A stretch of 64,000 nt of DNA from NCBI RefSeq assembly GCF_900101395.1, contig NZ_FMZO01000001.1, positions 310,001 through 374,000 of the forward strand. The letters run 5' to 3'. Every line of letters begins with the position of its first letter. Positions within the stretch are counted from its first letter, which is position 1. Made by a program: the position numbers and the translations under genes. The stretch is from Niabella drilacis (GTDB lineage Bacteria; Bacteroidota; Bacteroidia; Chitinophagales; Chitinophagaceae). Below the pieces are notes generated by a model that ran no database searches, was not told the origin of the DNA, and saw only the letters and a program-made list of their open reading frames with translations. Shown piece by piece: positions 16,782 through 23,544 of this stretch.

Positions 16782-17134
16782 TAGCGTATTTTTTTTGCTG
16801 AGTCTGCAGGCTTAAATATAATAGCGGATTTCGAACTGCTAAGCATTGATTTTGTTGGTTTGTAGTATTGATGTGCGCTGTCCTTCCCGGAACTTTTATA
16901 GTTTACAAGGACGACAGATTTAGAAGAAGACATCGTTGTTTTCTTTATACGGATGGAATCTTTTCCATTCGGTTTTGAAGTGTTTAATGATCCTCCGTTC
17001 GGACTGCTCTGCAAAGAAGTGCGCTCCCATGATAAAAGATCCGTAAAATTACCACTGCGGTAGGCAAGGAACAATACAATGCCGCAAACGAATAATAAAA
17101 GGGTTGCAGTTTGTAATAAACGCTTTTTAAGCAT
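16781..17134 (-). CDS. Small single-anchor hypothetical protein
   Basis: A 117-residue protein with one N-terminal hydrophobic segment (TATLLLFVCGIVLFLAYRSG) that is an uncleaved anchor or signal peptide. The remainder is low complexity, serine and lysine rich, with an internal near-duplication: TTMSSSKSVVLVNYKSSGKDSAHQ and SMLSSSKSAIIFKPADSAKK. No known domain is seen. The stop overlaps the next gene's start by one base, so it is expressed with the desaturase-family protein. A partner or membrane tether role is possible but unsupported. Confidence 0.6.
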   Translation of the reverse strand: MLKKRLLQTATLLLFVCGIVLFLAYRSGNFTDLLSWERTSLQSSPNGGSLNTSKPNGKDSIRIKKTTMSSSKSVVLVNYKSSGKDSAHQYYKPTKSMLSSSKSAIIFKPADSAKKIR

Positions 17135-17290
17135 AGCAATGATTATATTGAAAGTTACTACTTTTATTGCAAAAATGATTGTTAATTGTACCGCAGAATA
17201 ACCGGACCGGATCTATGAGCCTTCTTACCGGTTGATTACGTGTGTACAAAGAACGGGCGGGGGGCAGCGCAAACTTGTAAATTATCAGAT

Positions 17291-17773
17291 ATGATACTGG
17301 ATAAAATATGCTTTTTTATGGCGCTTTTGCTGGTGGCGCTGATGGCCGGCCTGTTCTTTTCGTTTAGTATCGCGGTAACGCGGGGCTTAAAAAAACCGGA
17401 TGATAAAAGCTATTTACAGGCAATGCAAAAGATCAATAAGGAGATCCTGAACCCCGTGTTCCTGTTCTGTTTTATCGGTGCGCCGCTTTTTCTTGCAGGA
17501 ACGGCCCTCATCCGTTTTTTTGAGGATCCCGTTTTGTTTATATGGATGCTGGTGACCGCGCTGGTTTATATAGGCGGCGTATTTGTGGTTACCATGTTAT
17601 GCAACGTTCCGTTGAACAATTACCTGGAGCAGCAGGATATTGGCAAACTGGATGCGGAAGCAGCGAAATCCGTCCGCTCCCGTTTTGAAACCTCCTGGAA
17701 CCGGTACAACCATATCCGCACACTGTTTTCCATACTGGCCTGTGGGATGATGCTCTGTATCGGGATCTTTTAA
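17291..17773 (+). CDS. DUF1772-like (anthrone oxygenase family) membrane protein
   Basis: A 160-residue protein with four predicted membrane helices: near 5-30 (FFMALLLVALMAGLFFSFSIAV), 55-78, 82-105 and at the C-terminus. The pattern, including the first-helix GLFFSFS, the NPVF segment at the start of helix 2 and CNVPLNNYLEQQD after helix 3, fits DUF1772. Characterised fungal relatives oxidise anthrones, but bacterial members are mostly unknown. The ATG at 17291 is chosen over a GTG at 17240 because the extra residues are polar and would spoil the first helix. Confidence 0.75.
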   Translation: MILDKICFFMALLLVALMAGLFFSFSIAVTRGLKKPDDKSYLQAMQKINKEILNPVFLFCFIGAPLFLAGTALIRFFEDPVLFIWMLVTALVYIGGVFVVTMLCNVPLNNYLEQQDIGKLDAEAAKSVRSRFETSWNRYNHIRTLFSILACGMMLCIGIF

Positions 17774-17825
17774 ATCCGGGGATGTTCCAGGGATATTGCA
17801 GGGCAAGCACATCTGATTGCAGCAT

Positions 17826-17939
17826 TGATCAGTTCCGGAGGAGCGTTATGTTTATCGCAAATGTACCGGTTTGAACACCTTGCTACAAACACAGGGCTCT
17901 TACGGTGCCCGATAATGTTCCTGCTTCCGCTCCTTTTAC
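17826..17939. repeat. Dispersed intergenic repeat, copy A
   Basis: This stretch shares several blocks in the same order with 45272-45404: GGAGGAGCGTTATGTTTATCGCAAATGT matches GGGGGAGCATTGTGTTTATGGCAAATGT, then ACACCTTGCTAC is identical, and CTTCCGCTCC matches GTTCCGCTCT. Copy A lacks an internal 40-base part present in copy B. No open frame explains it. Confidence 0.6.
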
Positions 17940-18059
17940 CCGGATTTAGATGCGCTTGCCCCGGGGATAAAGGATGCTCACATGTATATGTTGTAAAAAG
18001 TGATATCTTGTGCCTGCTGCATGTGAAGGAATGTCACCATTATATCAAACAACAACAGG

Positions 18060-19118
18060 ATGAAATTATTTGGACCTAACGCCGAACTGACCGAAATCGC
18101 CCAACAGATCATGGCCGAAGATATTGCCGCTCTGGAAAATAAAGCAACCAGTGGATGGAACATCAGCCAGAAGATCCAGATCACCAGGTGGGTTGCTGAA
18201 ACACCGCTTACCCTTGCGCTTAGCGAAAAAAGGAAAAAGGTACTGGACTGGCTGCTTTCAAAAAAGGTGGAATTGAACGATGCCGAAAATCCTGCCATTT
18301 TAGGAGGTTGCTCCTCGGGCGATATCAAAACCGTAAAACGCCTCATCGAAGAGGGCGCTGCTGTAAATGCCCGGCATAAAACAGGTAAGTCTGCCATGGG
18401 CGCTGCGCTGTATGGCAATCACTATCACCTGATTTCCGTATTGATCGAAGCCGGTTATGATCTTAAAAAGGACGGCAGTTCCCTGCGACAGGCCGTCTCC
18501 AACCGCCAGTATAAGGCCATTGCATTGTTGCTGGATCAGGGGGTGGATGTAAACTTTTGCAAACCGGATATGGTATATCCTTACAACTCCACACCCGTGC
18601 ACATTGCAGCTAAACGGAACGATGTGGAAACCGTAAAGCTCCTGGTGGCGCATGGAGCGGATGTTACGATAAAGGACCATTATGGAGAGCGGCCGTATAA
18701 TTGTGCCGCGGCCAACCAGAATGAGGAAATGAAGGCCTTTCTGAAAGCGCTGGAGCCGGAGCAATGGCATAATGAGGAACAACGGCTGGAAGCGCTAAAA
18801 AGTTATAAGTTGCCGGATGCACTACTGAAAATACTGCGCAGTGCCGACCGGCGCATTGAGCTGCCCGGCAATGAAAATGTACGGTTTATTGAATTTAATG
18901 CACTTTTGGATGTTAAGGAAGTAAACTGGATGAAACATAAATTTTTGGACCTGCTGAGTGCTGTGGATAATTACAGCAGCGACGGTTTTTTGGTGTGGTA
19001 TCCCAAAAAGAAATGCTTTGCCTTTGCAGATTATGAGCACCAGGAATTTAAAGAGCTGTGCAGCGTTAAAGAATTTTTTGCCGATCCTTCAACGCAGATC
19101 GATAAAATAGTTGAGTAA
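18060..19118 (+). CDS. Ankyrin-repeat protein
   Basis: A 352-residue cytoplasmic protein. Ankyrin repeats can be followed from about residue 45 to 225: TPLTLALSEKRKKVLDWLLSKKVELN, SGDIKTVKRLIEEGAAVNARHKTGKSAM, NHYHLISVLIEAGYDLKK, QYKAIALLLDQGVDVN, TPVHIAAKRNDVETVKLLVAHGADVTIKDHYGERP. The remaining 120 residues form a separate C-terminal part (LPDALLKILRSADRRIELPGNENVRFIEF) that looks like a SMI1/KNR4-type or similar globular domain, although I cannot confirm it. Ankyrin repeats bind partner proteins; no partner is evident. A dispersed repeat lies immediately upstream. Confidence 0.85.
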   Translation: MKLFGPNAELTEIAQQIMAEDIAALENKATSGWNISQKIQITRWVAETPLTLALSEKRKKVLDWLLSKKVELNDAENPAILGGCSSGDIKTVKRLIEEGAAVNARHKTGKSAMGAALYGNHYHLISVLIEAGYDLKKDGSSLRQAVSNRQYKAIALLLDQGVDVNFCKPDMVYPYNSTPVHIAAKRNDVETVKLLVAHGADVTIKDHYGERPYNCAAANQNEEMKAFLKALEPEQWHNEEQRLEALKSYKLPDALLKILRSADRRIELPGNENVRFIEFNALLDVKEVNWMKHKFLDLLSAVDNYSSDGFLVWYPKKKCFAFADYEHQEFKELCSVKEFFADPSTQIDKIVE

Positions 19119-19260
19119 CGCGTACCATCTATTGTGGCTGGGGATTTGTTCCACTGACCCCCGGTGTTGATACCTGCACTGTTTTTCATTTCCTGTAATG
19201 AACAGGAATAATGATAAATTCGCAAATAAAAATACAGGCTACAATCTAAATACAGGAACC

Positions 19261-20025
19261 ATGTCCATAACAAAAGAATCTGAGCTCACCGGTATGCAGC
19301 AGGCCGGTAAAGCCGTTGCCTATACCCTTAAACAAATGACGGACTATGCCCGGCCCGGGATGAGCACAAAAGAGCTGGATGATTATGGCGCTAAAATACT
19401 GGCTGATTTTGGTGCAAGACCGGCGCCCCGGCTGACCTATGGATTCCCGGGATGTGCCTGCATCAGTGTGAACCATGAATTTTGCCACGGCATACCCTCC
19501 CGCAAGCGGATCTTAAAGGAGGGCGACCTGGTCAATATTGATGTATCTGCTGAATTGAATGGTTTTTGGGCAGATAACGGGGCCTCCTTTGTTCTTGGAA
19601 CGGATCTCCATCACCATCAGCAGTTAGTGGATGCATCTAAGGCTGTACTGAAACAGGCCCTGGAACATATTAAAGGTGGAGTGAAAATTGCCGATATCGG
19701 GCACCTGATGGAAACAACGGCGAAGAAAAAAGGGTTCCTGGTGATTAAAAACCTTGGAGGGCATGGCATCGGCAGGGGACTGCACGAACAGCCGGAGGAG
19801 TTGCTCAATTACAAAAAGCGGTTTGACCAGCGCCGGTTTAAGAAGAATTCCGTTGTAGCTATTGAAACATTTATTGCTACCGCATCCACCTATGCAACAG
19901 AACTGAATGACGGGTGGACCCTGGTGGGAAACAACGGCGGGTATATGGCCCAGCACGAACATACCATCGTGGTAACAGGGGGCAGGCCCATTATACTAAC
20001 CGAAATGAACGGGATATTTAACTAG
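19261..20025 (+). CDS. map: Methionine aminopeptidase, type I
   Basis: The enzyme removes the N-terminal methionine from new proteins. The five metal ligands of the pita-bread fold are present: Asp in VNIDVSAE, Asp in FWADNGASF, His in GGHGIGRGLHE, Glu in VAIETFI and Glu in AQHEHTIVV. The substrate-binding His is in NHEFCHGIP. At 254 residues it has no N-terminal extension. I chose the ATG at 19261; the upstream in-frame ATG at 19198 would add 21 polar residues. It stands outside a ribosomal-protein operon, where many genomes keep another map copy, so it may be a second paralogue. Confidence 0.92.
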   Translation: MSITKESELTGMQQAGKAVAYTLKQMTDYARPGMSTKELDDYGAKILADFGARPAPRLTYGFPGCACISVNHEFCHGIPSRKRILKEGDLVNIDVSAELNGFWADNGASFVLGTDLHHHQQLVDASKAVLKQALEHIKGGVKIADIGHLMETTAKKKGFLVIKNLGGHGIGRGLHEQPEELLNYKKRFDQRRFKKNSVVAIETFIATASTYATELNDGWTLVGNNGGYMAQHEHTIVVTGGRPIILTEMNGIFN

Positions 20026-20064
20026 TCGCCTGCACAGTGTCTCCTGGTTCATATCCCGGTTGCT

Positions 20065-20430
20065 TTATTTTTCTTTTATTATTTTCCGGTGATTCAATCC
20101 CCATTGCTGCAAATCTCTTGCAATGGGAATCAGGGATTCACCATAGGCTGTAAGGGCGTAGGTTACCGTAACCGGCCGGGTATTTTGAATGGTACGGGTT
20201 ACGATTTTATTTTCTTCCAGTGTTTTCAATTCCTTGGCAAGCATCTTAGCCGATATACCGGTAATTTCTTTTTCCAGCTTTTTGAAGTGCTGTAGCTCTT
20301 TTGGGCGGCAACTGATATGCAGCACAATTAAAAGTTTCCACTTGCCCCCCAAAAGCTCCAGACTGTCCCTTAGGGCCAGCAGGTTAGGAATACATTCCGG
20401 GCTTGTTTTTTCTGGTCTTTTTATATGCAT
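20065..20430 (-). CDS. HxlR-family transcriptional regulator
   Basis: A 121-residue winged-helix regulator. The HxlR signature is clear: a Cys in SPECIPNLLALRDSLELLGGKWKLLIVLHIS, then the recognition helix region FKKLEKEITGISAKMLAKELKTLEENKIVTRTI and the wing PVTVTYALTAYGESLIPI. Such proteins often sense oxidants or electrophiles through the N-terminal Cys. The ATG at 20430 is used; the frame can be extended to a TTG at 20442 without support. It diverges from a DHFR-like reductase, and the gap holds a likely operator, so it probably controls that gene and itself. Confidence 0.9.
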   Translation of the reverse strand: MHIKRPEKTSPECIPNLLALRDSLELLGGKWKLLIVLHISCRPKELQHFKKLEKEITGISAKMLAKELKTLEENKIVTRTIQNTRPVTVTYALTAYGESLIPIARDLQQWGLNHRKIIKEK

Positions 20431-20455
20431 AGTTACCTCCAAGTAAGTAGTTACC
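20431..20455. promoter_or_regulatory. Possible HxlR operator
   Basis: Right at the regulator start lie two direct copies of AGTTACC (20431-20437 and 20449-20455), and within them the inverted repeat GTAA-GTAG-TTAC (20443-20454). A symmetric GTAA/TTAC site in the divergent promoter region is what autoregulation by a dimeric winged-helix protein would need. This is inference from position and symmetry. Confidence 0.4.
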
Positions 20456-20519
20456 CATTGTTAACGCATAATGAAAGTAAAATAATCCGCTGGTATTTTT
20501 GTTGAAACAAACGCTTTTT

Positions 20520-21038
20520 ATGAAAATAACAGTATACGCAAATGTTTCCGCAAATGGAAAATTACTCCTGTCAGAAAATGCCGGTCATGAAGTGCCGCCG
20601 GAAATAATCGGTTTGTCCATCCAGTATATAAATCGTGTGGGGAATCTTGTAATGGGCAGGAAAACATTCGAAAATTTTGTAACAGCTCTCGGTGGGGTCG
20701 ATAAGGTAAGGGAACTGCTTCCGGAGGTGATCTTTGTTATACTTTCTTCCACCTGGCAGACAACTGATGCATACCAGGTAGCCAATAGCCCTGAAGAAGC
20801 CGTAAAATACCTGGAGGCAAGGGGTTTCGATGAAATGCTGATCGGGGGCGGTACAGCAACTTACAATGCCTTCCTGGAAAAAGACCGGATCACCGATGTG
20901 GTGTTCAATATGATTCCAGTGATTACAGTGGGAGGGATACTGGGCTCCGGCGAGGGACTGAATATCAGACTTGAATTGGTAGCACAGGAGCGCCTGGACA
21001 ATGATGTGCTGCAATTGCGGTATAGAACGCTTTCATGA
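20520..21038 (+). CDS. Dihydrofolate-reductase-like (RibD C-terminal) oxidoreductase
   Basis: A 172-residue NADPH-dependent reductase of the RibD C-terminal/DHFR superfamily. It shows the N-terminal strand MKITVYANVSANGKLLL, the nucleotide-binding NLVMGRKTFENF, and the C-terminal motif RGFDEMLIGGGTATYNAFLEKDRITDVVFNMIPVITVGG. Small stand-alone members of the family are usually of unknown substrate. The ATG at 20520 fits the usual N-terminus; an upstream TTG at 20499 is less likely. The divergent HxlR regulator and the intervening inverted repeat suggest inducible expression, perhaps by reactive compounds. Confidence 0.85.
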   Translation: MKITVYANVSANGKLLLSENAGHEVPPEIIGLSIQYINRVGNLVMGRKTFENFVTALGGVDKVRELLPEVIFVILSSTWQTTDAYQVANSPEEAVKYLEARGFDEMLIGGGTATYNAFLEKDRITDVVFNMIPVITVGGILGSGEGLNIRLELVAQERLDNDVLQLRYRTLS

Positions 21039-21215
21039 TCTGGCTGTATCGAAAGTTTTCTGTTTGTCTTTCTGATTTGTCACGGCGGATCAGAAAGATT
21101 ATACCAGTTAAACAACTGTTGATACAGCTGGCTGCAGGTACCGGTTGCTGAGCCGTTCCTCCTGTTTGAATTGTAACGCTGCTTTTACGAAATCTTTAGA
21201 AGGGAACCCTGCAGA

Positions 21216-21713
21216 TCATACGCCTTTTTCATCAAAAGAAAGCGTTACCTCATTTACACCGGGCGTCATCTTCCGGAGCCGGATACCGGCTGTTTGCAAC
21301 ATCCGTTTGGCCGCGATGAAATTTTCTTTGCCGGCATATTTATCCGACAGGTAAATGACCTCGCTAATCCCGGATTGTATAATGGCCTTGCTGCACTCAT
21401 TGCAGGGAAATAAAGCAGTGTAGATCTTGCAGCCGCTGAGGTTTATGCCGATATTGTTCAGGATGGCATTGAGTTCTGCGTGACAAACATAGGGATACTT
21501 GGTCTCCAGGAAATTACCTTCATTTTGCCAGGGGAACTGGTCATCGCTGATGCCGATGGGTAACCCGTTATATCCCACACCAACGATCTTGTTCTGTTGG
21601 TTCACAATACAGGCGCCTACCTGGGTGGAGGGATCCTTGCTCCGCTTGCCGGATAGCAGCGCCACTCCCATAAAATATTCATCCCAGGAAATGTAATCGG
21701 TTCTCTTTGACAT
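21216..21713 (-). CDS. dCMP deaminase family zinc enzyme
   Basis: A 165-residue cytidine-deaminase-fold enzyme, most like deoxycytidylate deaminase, which makes dUMP from dCMP for thymidylate synthesis. The zinc site is complete: His78-Ala-Glu80 with Glu80 as proton shuttle, and PCNEC giving Cys104 and Cys107. The N-terminal WDEYFMGVALLSGKRSKDPSTQVGACIV and the nucleotide-binding GYNGLP are typical of dCMP deaminases of both bacteria and phages. It lies alone, with a short gap to the DHFR-like gene that converges on it. Confidence 0.9.
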   Translation of the reverse strand: MSKRTDYISWDEYFMGVALLSGKRSKDPSTQVGACIVNQQNKIVGVGYNGLPIGISDDQFPWQNEGNFLETKYPYVCHAELNAILNNIGINLSGCKIYTALFPCNECSKAIIQSGISEVIYLSDKYAGKENFIAAKRMLQTAGIRLRKMTPGVNEVTLSFDEKGV

Positions 21714-21795
21714 TTTGCTTCAATTACTGTAAATATACAGGAGATGCGGGACTCCGGGGAATTTGAAAAATTGAAGATATGGGAATAGGCCGTCA

Positions 21796-21921
21796 GCGTT
21801 CAGCTTTCAGCTTTCAGCGTTCAGCTTTCAGCGTTCAGCCTTCAGTTTTCAGCCTTCAGCCTTCAGCGTTCAGCGTTCAGCGTTCAGCGTTCAGCCTTCA
21901 GCTTTCAGCCTTCAGCTTTCA
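21796..21921. repeat. Heptamer tandem repeat, 18 copies of GCnTTCA
   Basis: Eighteen uninterrupted 7-base units run from 21796 to 21921. The units are GCGTTCA, GCTTTCA and GCCTTCA in mixed order, with one GTTTTCA. Variation is confined almost wholly to the third position (and one second position). The unit length is not a multiple-of-three product of codon repetition, and no gene of known type covers it. Confidence 0.95.
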
Positions 21922-22036
21922 GCCGGCTATTACCGGAATTGGAGATTTGACATCAAGTATGGAAACGGGATCCAACCTGGAACTTTAAACATTAAACCTG
22001 AAACAGGCATCCTGCGTTCTGCGTTTAGCCAGGTGT

Positions 22037-22044
22037 TATATTTG
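22037..22044 (+). promoter_or_regulatory. Probable nagA -7 box
   Basis: TATATTTG fits the Bacteroidota -7 consensus TAnnTTTG and ends 16 bases before the nagA ATG. No clear -33 TTTG element is seen at the expected distance. Confidence 0.4.
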
Positions 22045-22060
22045 CATAAACCCCATTGCA

Positions 22061-23173
22061 ATGAAAGCTATCCATAACGGCATTATTTATACGGGCAACG
22101 AAGTACTAACAGACCATTGTATCCTGGTGGATAAAGGCCGGATCCTTTCTGTACAGCGGGAAATTCCGGAGGCCGCGATGCCGGTAGACCTTAATGGAAA
22201 AAATATTTCCGCAGGCTTTATCGATATCCAGCTGAACGGGGGAACGGAGCGCTATTTTTCAAAAGATCCGGACCGGGAAACCCTGCTGGACATGTACCGG
22301 GCCAGCAGGGCCTATGCCACGCCTTTTTTCCTTACCACGCTGATCTCATCCCCGCAGGAAACCATACGTACGGCAATGGATGCCATCAGCCGTTTCAGCG
22401 AAGCACAGCCCGGAACGCTGGGCATGCACCTAGAGGGACCTTTTATGAATCCTGCAAAGAAAGGAGCGCATGATGAACGGATCATCCGCAAACCTACAGA
22501 CCGGGAACTGGATGAGATCATAGAACTGGGCAGGGGTGTGATACAGGTGATGACCATTGCCCCCGAATGTTTTACTGATGCGCAGCTGGAACGCCTGCTC
22601 GGTACGGGCATCGTGTTGTCTGCCGGCCATTCGATGATGAGCTATGAACAGGCGCAGCGTTATTTTTCTATGGGAATTAACCTGGTTACGCATCTTTTTA
22701 ATGCTATGACCCAACTGGGGCACCGGGAATGTGGCCTGGTAGGGGCAACTTTTGACAATGATGCGGTATATGCCCCCATAATACTGGATGGGGGGCATTG
22801 TCACTATGCGGCAGCCCGGATCGCGTACCGGCAAAAAAGAGATCAATTGTTCCTCATTAGCGATGCTTCTTTCCTCGGCCGGCAAATGCCCCGTTTTGGC
22901 TGGCAGGGGCTGGATATTGAAATGATCGGGGGGTATTACCGCGATAAGGCCGGAAGCCTGGCGGGAGCCGCGATCTCGATGCCGGAGGCCATGAAAAATG
23001 CGGTGGATTTTATAGGCGTTCCCCTACAGGAAGCGGTGGCAATGGCAACCATCCGGCCTGCCCGGGCCATCCGGATGGACGACCGCCTGGGGTTGGTAAA
23101 AACGGGCTACCCGGCCGTTTTTTCGGTGTTTGACGATGCACTGGCCTCCTATGAAACCCTGGATCTTTCCTGA
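22061..23173 (+). CDS. nagA: N-acetylglucosamine-6-phosphate deacetylase
   Basis: The enzyme removes the acetyl group from GlcNAc-6-phosphate in amino-sugar recycling. The 370-residue amidohydrolase barrel shows the metal-binding and substrate motifs: SAGFIDIQLNGG near residue 50, the Glu in GMHLEGPFMN, the His of LSAGHS, the His in NLVTHLFNAM, and the catalytic Asp region LFLISDASF. The C-terminal PARAIRMDDRLGLVKTGYPAVFSVFD is typical of amidohydrolases. Length is normal. It is not adjacent to nagB or a GlcNAc transporter here, so it stands alone, transcribed in the same direction as dxs. Confidence 0.95.
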   Translation: MKAIHNGIIYTGNEVLTDHCILVDKGRILSVQREIPEAAMPVDLNGKNISAGFIDIQLNGGTERYFSKDPDRETLLDMYRASRAYATPFFLTTLISSPQETIRTAMDAISRFSEAQPGTLGMHLEGPFMNPAKKGAHDERIIRKPTDRELDEIIELGRGVIQVMTIAPECFTDAQLERLLGTGIVLSAGHSMMSYEQAQRYFSMGINLVTHLFNAMTQLGHRECGLVGATFDNDAVYAPIILDGGHCHYAAARIAYRQKRDQLFLISDASFLGRQMPRFGWQGLDIEMIGGYYRDKAGSLAGAAISMPEAMKNAVDFIGVPLQEAVAMATIRPARAIRMDDRLGLVKTGYPAVFSVFDDALASYETLDLS

Positions 23174-23544
23174 CGCGGGGATGATGGCCACAGAAGCACC
23201 GAAACACTGACGCGCTGAATTTTTTTATTTTGATTGGGGACTGAACCGAAATGGATCAAAGCCCGGCACTCCCTTTAACCGGCAACGAAAATATTCGGGG
23301 TATTTACAGTTACTTTGCGTCTTTGCCCCCCTGCGTCGTTGGGTAAAACAGGGCCGCGAATCCACCCCGGGTTACGAAAAGATCCTGAATGCCCGGAACG
23401 GAGGCCTCTATTGCGGCCGTATGTCTCCGGCCCATTATGTCATGCATTTAAACTTCTGTGTTTCAGCGCTTCTGTGGCATCCCTTCCGGACAAGGAAAAC
23501 TCCCCTATAAAGGGAATATTTATGTACTTTTGCAGCATAATCGG
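23174..23544. other. nagA-dxs intergenic region
   Basis: Gap of 371 bases. Near its left end CCACAGAAGCACCGAAACA (about 23189) and near its right end the inverted relative TTTCAGCGCTTCTGTGG (about 23461) form a pair of decayed inverted repeats about 250 bases apart. The stretch between has no convincing gene. The right edge carries the dxs -7 box. Confidence 0.45.
23525..23532 (+). promoter_or_regulatory. Probable dxs -7 box
   Basis: TACTTTTG matches TAnnTTTG and is followed 12 bases later by the ATG at 23545, so the leader would be only a few bases long. This box also argues against the longer reading that begins at 23458. No -33 element is evident. Confidence 0.4.

Larger units (their letters stand above)
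21714..22060. other. Intergenic region with heptamer array
   Basis: Gap of 347 bases between the dCMP deaminase start and nagA. It contains the heptamer array 21796-21921, then AAACNT-type heptamer relics at about 21968-22003, and the nagA -7 box. An open frame crosses the array (21779-21988) but its heptad protein is a by-product of the repeat. Confidence 0.6.

Noticed and set aside
21779..21988. Heptad-repeat protein (RSAFSFQ units)
   Set aside because: The open frame results from a 7-base repeat read through three codon phases, which gives a 7-residue protein repeat. There is no start signal or family, and the sequence is better explained as a DNA repeat.
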